Shown here: positions 14,722 to 24,100 of the stretch, piece after piece
Numbering within the stretch: position 1 is the first letter of the stretch
How the letters are laid out: each line of letters starts with the position of its first letter
NCBI GenBank assembly: GCA_019241635.1
Contig: JAFAWR010000240.1
Coordinates: 1 to 33,483, forward strand
Direction of reading: 5' to 3'
DNA from: Solirubrobacterales bacterium
GTDB lineage: Bacteria > Actinomycetota > Thermoleophilia > Solirubrobacterales > Solirubrobacteraceae
DNA: 33,483 bases
Made by a program: the position numbers and the translations under genes
Notes under the pieces: generated by a model
The model's input: only the letters and a program-made list of their open reading frames with translations
Database searches by the model: none
Told to the model about the DNA's origin: nothing

Positions 14722-15111
14722 TCACCGCCGGCCCGAACGCTTGGGCGATGCCGGGCGGTGCGGATACCGCCGACGCTCTTCCTCGGTCATCTTGCGGATC
14801 ACCAGCGAACCGCTCTCGACCTGCTCGCGAATCAGCTCGAGCTTCGCCTCGCGCTTCTCCTCGGCTCTCTCCCAAGCGCTTTTCACCTCGTCACCCCGCA
14901 GGATCGAATCGCTTTGACAACGTAGAGAGTCATCTGCCTCCTTCCCTGGCCGGCGCGGAAGAACGTTCGGAAGGAGATTCGCTTCGTCGGCTAGGAGAAC
15001 CTCACGAGCGGCAACGCCGCTCGCACCAATCACCGTAGCACCGCGGCACGCGTAGCAGTGCAGGTCCTTCAGCCCGCTCGGGTCGATAGCCTCTCCATCG
15101 ATGCCGACCAC
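14722..15111 (-). CDS. hypothetical small protein with charged helical C-terminus
   Basis: The frame runs from GTG 15111 to TGA 14722 (129 residues). The C-terminal 54 residues, from an alternative GTG at 14886, are the convincing part: WERAEEKREAKLELIREQVE, then SGSLVIRKMTEEERRRYP and a basic tail, a compact charged helix plus strand. The N-terminal part contains a Cys pair (HCYAC) in a stretch of high GC3, then about 50 codons of poor codon bias, so this may be a short gene joined to decayed sequence. It lies directly upstream of the amber-broken gene on the same strand. No family recognised. Confidence 0.4.
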   Translation of the reverse strand: MVGIDGEAIDPSGLKDLHCYACRGATVIGASGVAAREVLLADEANLLPNVLPRRPGKEADDSLRCQSDSILRGDEVKSAWERAEEKREAKLELIREQVESGSLVIRKMTEEERRRYPHRPASPKRSGRR

Positions 15112-15171
15112 CCCACGAACCGAGTGCCGTCCTCGCGACGCACAGCCCGTCGTGACGCGCCAGCCTGACCA

Positions 15172-15402
15172 ATGACCTCGAGCGAGAGCCAGCCGCAGCC
15201 TACGACCGCCACGACGGAGCTAGTCGTCGTGACCGGGGACCGGCACCGCGTCGAGGGCGACGTCAAGGATGTGGAACGGATCATTCTCGACGCGGCTCGG
15301 GGCTCGATCATGCAGCTGGCGTGGCTCACCGACGCTGAGACAAGGACCGACCTGGCCGTCAACCCCAAACACGTGGTCCTGATCCGAGCCGCCCGGCCCT
15401 GA
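15172..15402 (+). CDS. hypothetical small protein (76 aa)
   Basis: ATG 15172 to TGA 15402. After a Ser/Thr/Gln-rich N-terminus, the core TELVVVTGDRHRVEGDVKDVERIILDAARGSIMQLAWLTDAETRTDLAVNPKHVVLIRA (residues 16 to 74) has strand-helix-strand character. This resembles short actinobacterial proteins that bind or accompany other factors, but I assign no name. It is divergent from the small reverse-strand ORF at 14722-15111 and about 100 bp before the ABC exporter genes. Confidence 0.6.
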   Translation: MTSSESQPQPTTATTELVVVTGDRHRVEGDVKDVERIILDAARGSIMQLAWLTDAETRTDLAVNPKHVVLIRAARP

Positions 15403-15500
15403 CGTGCGTCCTGGCCTGCACGGGCGGGCTTCGGAAACGCTGGTATCGTCGGTGATCGACCGGCGCGACTCCCTCGCGGCGGGGTTTCCTGCGGCTGTAG

Positions 15501-17255
15501 GTGAGCTTTGTTGACCCGTCCGACCTCGGCCTGTTGCCGACTTTTCGCCGGTTGCTGCGCCTCTGGCGGGATCAGTGGCGTCTCGGTGTGTTCGGCCTCG
15601 CCTGTTCGCTGGCCTACACGCTGATCTCGACAGCCATCCCGGTGCTCATCCAGCAGGCGATTGACCGCTCAATCGTCCATCACGCGCAGCCGTTGTGGCC
15701 GTATTTGGCGATCATCGCGGGGCTCGCGGCGCTGCGTGCGGTCGTCAACTTCAACCGTCGCTATGCAACTGCGCGCATCGGCGTCCGGATCGAGGCGCGG
15801 ATGCGCGAGCTCCTCTATCAGGCGTACCTCAGATATCCGCGCGGCTTCTACGACCGCCATCCCACCGGGCAGGTGCTCTCGCGTGCGACGAACGACCTCT
15901 ACCCGATTCGCTACTTCATCGGCTGGGGCTTCGTGCAGGGAATGCAGAGCCTGATGATGATCACGGCCGCTGCGGTCGTGCTGACCGTCGTCGATGCTCG
16001 CCTCGCGCTGTATACGGCCGTCGCGATGCCGCCGATCACGGTGCTCGCGCTTCGGTTCGCGCGTCGCGTCGCGCCCATCTCCCGACAGGTGCAGGAGCGC
16101 AAAGGGGACGTGACCGAGGCGGCGGACGAGGCAGTGGTCGGGATCGAGATGGTGCAGACCTTCGGCCGCGAGGATGACGTGCGCGGCCGGTTCGGCGAGA
16201 AGGCGGAGGGTGTCCGCTCGACCGTGCTGCGGCAGGCCGGCGTCGAGTCGCGACACCTACCCGGCCTGTACTACCTGCCCGCATTGTCGATCGCCGCGGT
16301 TCTGTTCTTCGGTGGCCGACAGGTGATCGGCGGCCACCTGTCAATCGGACAATTCGTCCTGTTCGAGACGCTGTTGCTCCAGCTCGTGTGGCCGCTCGAG
16401 GCGCTCGGGTGGATCACGAACCTCGCGCAGCGCGCGCTCGCGTCGGCCGGCCGGAGCTTCGCGTGGCTCGAGGGGATCGAAGCGCTGCCCGAGCCGGCGC
16501 GCCCGCGCCGCCTGCCCGCGGGCCGGCTCGACGTTCGCTTCGAGCGGGTGAGCTTCGCGTACGGAGGCGAGGCGGATGTGTTGCACGACCTCGACCTCAC
16601 GATCGAGCCGGGGGAGATCGTTGCCGTCTGCGGTCCCACTGGCGCTGGCAAGACGTCGCTTCTGAACCTGCTGCCACGCTTCTATGACCCGACCGCGGGT
16701 CGTGTCCGCCTCGGCGGTGTCGACGCGCGGGACGTGCCGATCGCCGAGCTCCGCGCCTCGGTGGCGCTCGTCACGCAGCGACCCGTGCTGTTCTCGGTGC
16801 CGCTGCGCGAGAACCTGACGGCGGGGCGCGAGGAGGCGGATTGGGACGAGGTACTGGCCGCGTGTCGGGCCGCTGGAGTCGACAGCTTCGGACCGTCGCT
16901 GCCGGAGGGTTACGAGACGCTTATCGGCGAGCGCGGCGTGAATCTCTCAGGCGGCCAGCGCCAGCGGGTCGCGCTCGCCCGGGCTCTGGTCACCGGCGCG
17001 CGCGTTGTCGTGCTCGACGATCCGCTGTCTGCCGTCGACACGTTCACCGAGCGGCAGCTCGTCGCGCGCCTGCGCCCCGCGCTGGCGGGCCGGACGGTTC
17101 TCGTCGCGACGCAGCGCCTCTCCACCGTATGGATCGCCGACCGGGCCGTCGTACTCCTCGACGGTCGTATCGTCGAGTCGGGCCGGCCGGCCGAACTGGT
17201 TCGCGCGGGCGGACCGTTCGCAACGCTGTTCGGCGACGAAGTGGTGGCTGCATGA
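15501..17255 (+). CDS. heterodimeric ABC exporter, subunit with degenerate ATP site
   Basis: A 584-residue half-transporter. Six membrane segments fill residues 1-320 and the ATPase domain 340-575. Walker A is GPTGAGKTS (about 377) and the signature is the canonical LSGGQRQRVALARAL (about 482). Walker B ends in VVVLDDPLSAVDT (about 503), with Asp instead of the catalytic Glu, and the switch loop is ATQRLSTV with Gln instead of His. Together these mark the inactive-site half of a heterodimeric type IV exporter such as TM287/288 or BmrCD. Start GTG 15501; no strong ribosome site. The stop overlaps the next ATG (ATGA). Probable substrate: lipid or drug; unknown. Confidence 0.93.
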   Translation: MSFVDPSDLGLLPTFRRLLRLWRDQWRLGVFGLACSLAYTLISTAIPVLIQQAIDRSIVHHAQPLWPYLAIIAGLAALRAVVNFNRRYATARIGVRIEARMRELLYQAYLRYPRGFYDRHPTGQVLSRATNDLYPIRYFIGWGFVQGMQSLMMITAAAVVLTVVDARLALYTAVAMPPITVLALRFARRVAPISRQVQERKGDVTEAADEAVVGIEMVQTFGREDDVRGRFGEKAEGVRSTVLRQAGVESRHLPGLYYLPALSIAAVLFFGGRQVIGGHLSIGQFVLFETLLLQLVWPLEALGWITNLAQRALASAGRSFAWLEGIEALPEPARPRRLPAGRLDVRFERVSFAYGGEADVLHDLDLTIEPGEIVAVCGPTGAGKTSLLNLLPRFYDPTAGRVRLGGVDARDVPIAELRASVALVTQRPVLFSVPLRENLTAGREEADWDEVLAACRAAGVDSFGPSLPEGYETLIGERGVNLSGGQRQRVALARALVTGARVVVLDDPLSAVDTFTERQLVARLRPALAGRTVLVATQRLSTVWIADRAVVLLDGRIVESGRPAELVRAGGPFATLFGDEVVAA

Positions 17256-18988
17256 GGCGGCTGGGGAGATATCTCGAGGGTCGGAAGTTGACGGCGGCGC
17301 TCATGGTGCTCGTCGGAGCGGGCAACGCGGCCGCGCAGACCGGCGGCTGGCTGCTCGTCCGGAACGCGATCGATAAGGGCATCACGGCGGACAACGAACA
17401 CCACCTGACGATCGTCGTGGCCATCTACCTCGGCGTAGCCGCCGCCGGCTGGTTTCTTCAGGCGATGCTGATCCGCGGGCTCGCGACGATCGGCCAGGCA
17501 ATCGTGATCGGATTGCGGCGCGACCTGTTTGACCATCTCACCGGCCTGTCCCTCCGCTACTTCTCGCAGCAAAAGGCCGGCTGGATCATCGCCCGGCTCA
17601 CCAGCGACGTCGACGCGGTCTCTGACGTTCTCTCGCAGGGAATGCCGACGCTCGTCTCAAACGTCATGCTGCTGCCCGCCGCGGTCACCGCCCTGCTCAT
17701 CGCCGACTGGCGGCTGGGGATCGTCTCCCTGGCCGTGCTGCCCCCGGCACTCGCGCTGTCGCGCTGGTTCCAGCGCGTGTCGCATGCGGCGAATGTGGAA
17801 CAGCGCAACCGGATCGCCGCGGTCACAGCCCAGATCGCCGAGTCGGTTGCCGGCATGGCCGTCGTGCAGGCGTTCAACCGCGAGCGCCGCTTCCAGGCCG
17901 AGTTCGACGCGCTCAACGAAGCGAACCGTGCCCAGTCGACGTACGTCCAGAAGATCTTCTCGGTCTTCTTCCCATCGATCGAGTTCCTCGGCGTACTCGC
18001 GATGGTGGCCGTGCTCTACGTCGGCTCGCACCTTTACGCGCAGGACACGCTCACGATCGGAACGCTGATCACCGCGATCTATCTCCTGCAGCTCGTCTTC
18101 CAGCCGCTCCAGGAGCTCTCGGACGTCTACGGGCAACTCCAGTCTGCGGGCGCCGCGATGGTGAAGATCGCAAGCATCCTCGACGAGGAGCCGGAAATCC
18201 GAGACCGCCCTGGAGCGAAGCCGCTGCCGCGACTCTCTGGCGATCTCGATATCGACTCGGTGGTCTTCGCCTACGGCAAGGACCCCGTGCTGCACGGAGT
18301 CTCGTTCCGCGTGCCGCCCGGCGGCTGCTTCGCGCTGGTCGGCGAATCCGGCCACGGGAAGTCGACGCTAGCGCGGCTGATCGGCCGCCACTACGACCCC
18401 GACGAGGGAGCCGTGCGCGTGGACCACCACGACCTGCGTGACGTCCAGCTGCGCTCCTACCGGCGCCAGCTCGGTGTTGTGCTCCAGGATCCCTTCCTGT
18501 TCAGCGGCACGATCGCGTCGAACATCCGCTTTGCGAAGCCGGACGCGACCGACGAAGAAGTCCAGGCCGCCGCCGCCGCGGTCGGCGTCGACCGCGTCGC
18601 GGCACGCCTCTCCGGCGGCCTTGAGCATGAGGTGCGAGAGGGAGGCGCCGGGCTGTCCTCCGGCGAGCGCCAGCTCATCTCGATCGCGCGCGCTCTCCTC
18701 GCCGACCCGCGCATCCTCGTCCTCGACGAAGCAACCTCAAACATCGACCGGCCCACCGAAGTGCTGATCGAGCGGGCGCTCGACCGGCTCCTCGCCGGTC
18801 GCACATCGATCATCATCGCGCACCGTCTCTCGACCGTGCGGCGCGCGGAAAAGATCCTCGTCGTCGAGCACGGGCGGATCGTCCAGCGCGGCGCCGAGCG
18901 CGACCTTCTCTCCGAGGACGGCGTCTTCCGCCGCCTAGCGCACACGCTCGAGGGCGGCGACGAAACCGAGTTCGCTGCGGCCGGCTGA
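17252..18988 (+). CDS. heterodimeric ABC exporter, subunit with canonical Walker B
   Basis: A 578-residue half-transporter, six membrane segments followed by the ATPase. Walker A is GESGHGKST (about 364). The signature is LSSGERQ (about 468), degenerate from LSGGQ. Walker B with catalytic Glu is ILVLDEATSNID (about 488), and the switch His is in IIAHRLSTV (about 521). The partner supplies the canonical LSGGQ. In the heterodimer one site is therefore intact (this Walker motif with the partner signature) and one is doubly degenerate. ATG 17252 overlaps the partner stop. The long in-frame extension upstream is antisense-free shadow inside the first gene and is rejected. Confidence 0.93.
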   Translation: MRRLGRYLEGRKLTAALMVLVGAGNAAAQTGGWLLVRNAIDKGITADNEHHLTIVVAIYLGVAAAGWFLQAMLIRGLATIGQAIVIGLRRDLFDHLTGLSLRYFSQQKAGWIIARLTSDVDAVSDVLSQGMPTLVSNVMLLPAAVTALLIADWRLGIVSLAVLPPALALSRWFQRVSHAANVEQRNRIAAVTAQIAESVAGMAVVQAFNRERRFQAEFDALNEANRAQSTYVQKIFSVFFPSIEFLGVLAMVAVLYVGSHLYAQDTLTIGTLITAIYLLQLVFQPLQELSDVYGQLQSAGAAMVKIASILDEEPEIRDRPGAKPLPRLSGDLDIDSVVFAYGKDPVLHGVSFRVPPGGCFALVGESGHGKSTLARLIGRHYDPDEGAVRVDHHDLRDVQLRSYRRQLGVVLQDPFLFSGTIASNIRFAKPDATDEEVQAAAAAVGVDRVAARLSGGLEHEVREGGAGLSSGERQLISIARALLADPRILVLDEATSNIDRPTEVLIERALDRLLAGRTSIIIAHRLSTVRRAEKILVVEHGRIVQRGAERDLLSEDGVFRRLAHTLEGGDETEFAAAG

Positions 18989-19005
18989 CCAGGCGATCCT
19001 CGCGA

Positions 19006-19296
19006 TCACCGTTGGGGCGGCGGCGCCCACAGCATCTGATCGTTTGGGTCGGGCGCCGGACAACCAGGAGGAAGCCAAACCGTCGTCTGCCTGCCCGTCA
19101 GCTCATTGAGCACGACGCCGACCTCGCCCTGAACCGTGGTCTCGAACAGCGTGTAACGCCCGCTCGAATCCACTCCGACGTACGGCAGCACGCTGAGTGT
19201 TCACGAAACCGGCGCCCGCGCAGCCCAGGACGCGACTGCCACAGCGCACAAAACGGCCAAACAAACAACCGTGGCGATCCCCACGCGCCAGCGCAT
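19006..19296 (-). pseudogene. secreted protein gene interrupted by TGA after its signal peptide
   Basis: On the reverse strand ATG 19296 opens a typical signal peptide (basic MRWR, then GIATVVCLAVLCAVAVA, then AARAPVS), and TGA follows at 19203-19201. The same frame continues without further stops for 64 residues (PYVGVDSSGRYTLFETTVQG, then LNELTGRQTTVWLPPGCPAP) to TAG or equivalent at 19006. The continuity of frame and sense suggests one small exported protein of about 96 codons with a nonsense mutation. The downstream part recalls strands of beta-propeller or beta-sandwich exported proteins, but no family is assigned. Confidence 0.5.
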
Positions 19297-19388
19297 CGCC
19301 GCTCACATCCTAACCGTCAATTGGGAAGCACCCCCGGATCGAACCCCGCACGGGTCCGTCACCAGAGCTTCGAGATCGTCACGGGACA

Positions 19389-20003
19389 CTAGGACGGACG
19401 TAGGCCAAGATGCCGCGCCAGCCACTCCGACTGCCACCGGCGCTCCGCGTCGTAAGCGACCGGTCCGCCGATCCGCTTGGCGGCATGAGCCGCGACGTAC
19501 GCGCCCATCGGGGCGGCGTGGGTCAGTGCGCAGGCGGCGCCGTCCTGGGACATGAGCAGGCTGATCCGGGCCTCGGGATTCAGTTCGGCGAGCTCTCCTG
19601 CGGCATCGCGGAGTTCGATCAGCGTGCCGGCGCCGGCCATCCGCGCCGCCTGCTTCTCATGTCCGTGTCGCCTGAGCGCTTCGATCGCGTGGTCGCGCGC
19701 TCGCCAGGCACACGCCTTTGCGTACTGGTCCGCGCACGCGGGAGTCCAGGCCTCGATGCGCGAGCGCAGGCACCCCCCGCGGGCGATGAGCTTGTGTTCG
19801 TCGGTGGCAGCGTCGTCCTCGAGCTCGATCTCCCAGAGCTCGTTGGCGAGCCACCAGGGCAGGTCGCGCAGCCGGCATGCGTGAATGCCCGTGCGGCAGC
19901 CGGCCAGACCCGCCTCGGCGCGCACCCACACCCCGCATTCCGGCCACTGAAAGCCGCTGAACGGGCCGATTCGCCCGGCCCGCAGGAACTTGTAGGCGAT
20001 CAC
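19389..20003 (-). CDS. conserved hypothetical protein in sigma/anti-sigma operon
   Basis: A 204-residue protein starting MIAYKFLRAGRIGPFSGFQWP, followed by CRTGIHACRLRDLPWWLANELWEIELE, a pattern I associate with uncharacterised actinobacterial proteins containing a YKFL/GxHAC module. The rest is helical and Ala/Arg-rich, with Cys at several positions. There is no signal peptide or membrane segment. ATG 20003 overlaps the stop of the anti-sigma gene (ATGA), so it is the third cistron of the ECF operon and may be an output or co-regulator. The function is not established. Confidence 0.75.
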   Translation of the reverse strand: MIAYKFLRAGRIGPFSGFQWPECGVWVRAEAGLAGCRTGIHACRLRDLPWWLANELWEIELEDDAATDEHKLIARGGCLRSRIEAWTPACADQYAKACAWRARDHAIEALRRHGHEKQAARMAGAGTLIELRDAAGELAELNPEARISLLMSQDGAACALTHAAPMGAYVAAHAAKRIGGPVAYDAERRWQSEWLARHLGLRPS

Positions 20004-20266
20004 CGCGAATCCTCCCTTCGACGACGCAACGCCGCCAGGATCGCGGGCGACGGCTCGCCGGCGGGCGGTTCGTCATCCAGGGCGCGAAGCGCCCTCATCG
20101 TGGCCCGGATCTGCTCGGCGTACGTTTCGCAGTAGTGGCACATCACGAGATGCTCCTCGACCCGGTTCTGTGTCCGGGGCCCGAGGGCTCCCTCGAAATA
20201 GTCGGTCACCAGCTCCACGAACTCCTGGCAGCTAATCTCCTCGACGTGCTCGCGGGGGGCGGTCAT
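20000..20266 (-). CDS. zinc-finger (zf-HC2) anti-sigma factor
   Basis: From ATG 20266, 88 residues. The N-terminal CQEFVELVTDYFEGAL and RVEEHLVMCHYCETYAEQIR form the zf-HC2 ZAS domain with the HxxxCxxC zinc site (His in EEHL, Cys in VMCHYC). There is no membrane segment, so it is a cytosolic, RsrA/ChrR-like anti-sigma that could release its sigma upon thiol oxidation; this is inferred from the ZAS motif. The longer frame to 20371 would overlap the sigma gene deeply. ATG 20266 overlaps the sigma stop as ATGA. Confidence 0.9.
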   Translation of the reverse strand: MTAPREHVEEISCQEFVELVTDYFEGALGPRTQNRVEEHLVMCHYCETYAEQIRATMRALRALDDEPPAGEPSPAILAALRRRREDSR

Positions 20267-20958
20267 GCGGCCTCCTCCGCAAGGTACCTGTCGAGCGAGG
20301 CGCGCAGCCGCGAGCGTCCGCGATGCAGCAGTACCCGCTGGTTCTCTTCGCTCAGATCGAGCAGCGAACACACTTCCTCGGCCGAGCAGCCCTCGACGTC
20401 GCGCAATCCGACAACCTGCCGCTGGCGTTCCGGCAGCTGCCCGAGCGCATGTCTGAGATGCTCGCGCGCCTCGAGTGACAGCAGCCGGCGCTCGGGGCTA
20501 TGCCAGGGCCGCGGCCCCATTGCCCAGTGGCCGGGCCAGGCGTCGCCCTCTTTCTCGAACTGGTCTGCGTCGACAGATGGCCCGTCGCCGGTGTGGGATC
20601 CGAGGCCGCCGAACGGCGTCGAACGTCGCTCGCGGACGCCGTGCTTGCGGGCCTGGTTGATCAGGATCGAGGAGATCCATGTGTTGAGCGATGAGCGCGA
20701 CTCGAACCGGTCGATTCCGTTGACGACCGCGAGCCAGGTCTCCTGAACGATCTCCTCGGCGACTGCGTCCGATGCCACAAATCCGCGCGCGATGCGCTTC
20801 ATCAGCCCAGACTTGCGCTGGAACAACTCGCGGAACGCGTCCTCGTCGCCGCTGCGTAGTGCCTCCACGAGCGCGGCGTCGCCCGATGAGCGGCACGCAC
20901 GGTTCGAGCCGACCCGCGAAGCGAGTGCTTCGGAACGTGAGGGAGAGCATCCGGCCAC
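20263..20958 (-). CDS. ECF sigma factor
   Basis: A 231-residue RpoE-type sigma factor. Region 2 includes LVEALRSGDEDAFRELFQRK and AVAEEIVQETWLAVVNGIDRFE, then the NTWISSILINQARKH segment. Region 4 is LGQLPERQRQVVGLRDVEGC, followed by SAEEVCSLLDLSEENQRVLL and HRGRSRLR. The linker (110-160) is longer than usual and Gly/Asp/Pro-rich. Start at 20958 is tentative; the first 25 residues are poorly conserved in character and a later start is possible. It heads a three-gene operon with overlapping stops and starts. Target promoters are not identifiable here. Confidence 0.92.
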   Translation of the reverse strand: MAGCSPSRSEALASRVGSNRACRSSGDAALVEALRSGDEDAFRELFQRKSGLMKRIARGFVASDAVAEEIVQETWLAVVNGIDRFESRSSLNTWISSILINQARKHGVRERRSTPFGGLGSHTGDGPSVDADQFEKEGDAWPGHWAMGPRPWHSPERRLLSLEAREHLRHALGQLPERQRQVVGLRDVEGCSAEEVCSLLDLSEENQRVLLHRGRSRLRASLDRYLAEEAA

Positions 20959-21135
20959 TGTGATCGTGAACTCTGCCGGTCAGCCGCAGGCAGCACATCG
21001 GGCAAACGACTACTTCTCACTGCGGGCTCTTTAGGAGCTCACGACGAATCTTTAGATGTGGCGGGCCGTGTAACGCCTGGCGCGGTCCCGGGACGAACAA
21101 GCATTCTCCCCATCCGCCAGACGAGGAAACGAACC

Positions 21136-24100
21136 ATGATCGCGCTCAGTCAACTCATCGCTTCCGGGTTCAGAATGGCCCGGCTACCGCTAACCAACAC
21201 CCGCTCTCGGCCGAGGGTGAGACGGGCGCTCGCTTGCGTCGCCGCGGCTCCGTTGGTCGTGTTCGCGCTGGGCCTGGCGACGCACGCCACCGCGCGCGCC
21301 GCCAGCGGCGGCAGCGATGTGTTCAGCTACACGGGCTCATCGCAGACGTTCACTGTCCCGCCCGCCGTTAGCGAGGTGACCGTGACCGCAATCGGCGCTC
21401 CCGGCGGCTCCGGTGCGGGGGCGCAGGCCGGCGCCGGGGCTCCCGCGGCGGGCGGCGTTGGCAGCACGGTGACCGCCGTTCTTCCCGTCACCCCCGGCGA
21501 CACGTTGACGGTCGATGTGGCGGGGCACGGGGGCGACGCCGCCAGCAACGGCCTCGGCGGGCACTACGGGAGCGGCGGTGGACCAGAGGGCTCTCCCGGC
21601 GGGTACGGTGGCTTCGGCTTCAATCTAAGCGGAGGCGGCGGAGGCGGGGGAGCCAGCACGCTGTTTGACTCGACCGGGAAATTGCTGCTGATCGCGGGCG
21701 GCGGTGGTGGTGGTGGCGGTGCGGGTGTCGTCGAGGGCTACAACGGCGGCGCGGGCGGCAGCGGTGGCCTGCAGGCGGGCGGTGGCGGCGACGGCGGCTC
21801 GGGAGTTGGGCCGGGCAGCGGCGGGATACCGCAGGCCGGCCCTTCCTTGCTCGGTCAGAACGGCGCCGACGGCGCCACGTCCTCCGCAGCGGGCGCTGGC
21901 GGGGGCGGGGGCGGCGGATACCTCGGCGGCGGGGGCGGGGGCGGCGGCACGGCCAACGGCGGTGGTGGTGGCGGTGGCGCCGCGGGATCCTCGTACGTCG
22001 AGCCGTCGGCGATCGGCACTCCGACCTTCGGCCGTGCAGGCAGCACGGCCAACGGCGAGGTGATCGTTTCCTGGAGCGCGGCCGCCACCTCGACGGCCCT
22101 GTCGGTCGTTCCCGCTCCGAACGGCGCGGCAACATTCACGGCCACGATCACCCCACCGCCGGGGGTCACCTCACCGGAACCCACCGGGACCGTGTTCTTC
22201 CACGACGGCAGCCGCTTGATCGGCGAGGCGACCCTCAGCGGGTCCAGCCCTGACACCGCGGTCCTGTCCACCAACGCGGGTGGGGTACCTCCCGGGACCG
22301 GAAGCTTCAGCGCGGACTATGACGGCGACTCGGTGTACTCGGGCAGCACGTCGGCTTCTGTCCAGGCGCTCGTGCCCGGCGGGGCGATGACGACGCTGTC
22401 GTTGAGCCGAACACCGGGGATCGCTGGCCAGCCGGAGACGCTGACCGCGACCGTGAAGCCCTACTTCAGCGGTGGGCCCGAGCCCACCGGAGTGGTGGCC
22501 TTCTGCGGGCCGCCGGCGATCGGTTGCGCCAACGTCCCCCTCGACGGAAAGAACCCTGACCAGGCCACGTATACGACGACGGTCGGGAACGTCGCCGCCG
22601 GCACGTATCCGGTGAGTGCCAACTACGGGGGTGACAGCGTGTACCCCGGTTACTCCGACCTCGGCACGACCGTGATGTTGCCCGTAGTGGTCGCGGGTCC
22701 GCTGGCGGTGAGCACGACCACGCTGTCCGCTGGGCGGGTGGGCAGCGCCTACTCGGCCACGGTGGCCGGCACAGGTGGGGTTACCCCCTACCGCTGGTCG
22801 CTGGCCTCTGGATCACTGCCGGCTGGGCTGACGTTGAACCCGGCCACTGGCGCCATCACCGGTATCCCGACCCGCTACGGGACCGCAAGCTTCACCGTCC
22901 AGGCCACCGACTCGACGGCACCGACGGCCGAGACCGCCACGCGCGGCCTCAGCCTGACCGTCGCGCCGGCGCCGCTGGCCATAACGACGACGGCCCTCGC
23001 CACCGGCAAGGTCGGGTCCGCGTATTCCGCCAAGTTGACCGCGACCGGCGGTGTCACCCCCTACCACTGGTCGGTGGCGTCCGGATCGCTGCCGGCCGGC
23101 CTGACGTTGAACACCGCCACCGGCGCCATCACCGGCACCCCGACAAGCTCGGGCACGGCGAGCTTCACCGTCAACGTGACCGACTCCAACTCTCCAACGG
23201 CGACGCGCGCGACCCAGGCCGTCACCCTCACGATTGCGCCGGCCGTGCAGGCCGCGGTGTTCGTCACTCAGGGTGGCTACAGCGGTCTCACCTCCTATCC
23301 GCTGGGCGCCAACGGCAACGTGTCGCCCTACACCGACCTCACCGGACCGGCAACCGGGCTCGACGGGACGACCGCGGTGGTGATCTCCCCGACTGGGACG
23401 ACCTACATCGCAAGCGAGGGCAACGAGGAGATCGCCGAGTATCCCTACGCGGCGACTGGGAACGTCGCTCCCACCACCACGATCGCTGGTGGCGCGACCG
23501 GCCTGAGCTCCCCATCCGGCCTCGCGCTTGATTCGAGCGGGCGGCTCTACGTCGCCAACTACGCCGCCGCGACGATCACCGCCTACGCCCCCGGGGCGAG
23601 CGGCAACAGCGCGCCGATGGTGACGATCGGCGGGCCCGGCACTGGCCTGTTCGGCCCGACGGCGGTGACCTTCGACGGCAAAGGCGACCTGTGGGTGGCG
23701 AATGTCGCCAACAACACGCTCGAGGAGTTCGCGCCCGGCGCCAACGGGGACGTCTCGCCGATCGCGACGATCTCGGGACCGGACACCGGGCTGGACGGAC
23801 CTAGCGCGATCACGCTTGACGCGGCCGGCAACGTGCTCGTCGCGAACACCTACGGCGGATCGCTGACCGAGTACCCAACCAGCGCCAGCGGCGACGCGCC
23901 GCCGTTGCGGACGATCGCGGGTTCGGCGACCGGACTTTCGTTCCCCGACGGGATCGACGTCGACGCGAGCGGCAACATCTACGTGGCCAACGAATTCGCC
24001 GGCCTGGACGAGTTCGCTCCCACCGCGGACGGCAACGCGGCACCGCTGGACGCCGTCGGCGGATCCGCCACCGGGCTGTCGGCGCCGGGGCAGATCGCCG

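Noticed and set aside
19322-19362. possible tRNA T-arm (GGTTCGATCC on the reverse strand)
   Set aside because: The flanking bases do not form a T stem, and no anticodon or acceptor stem is present.
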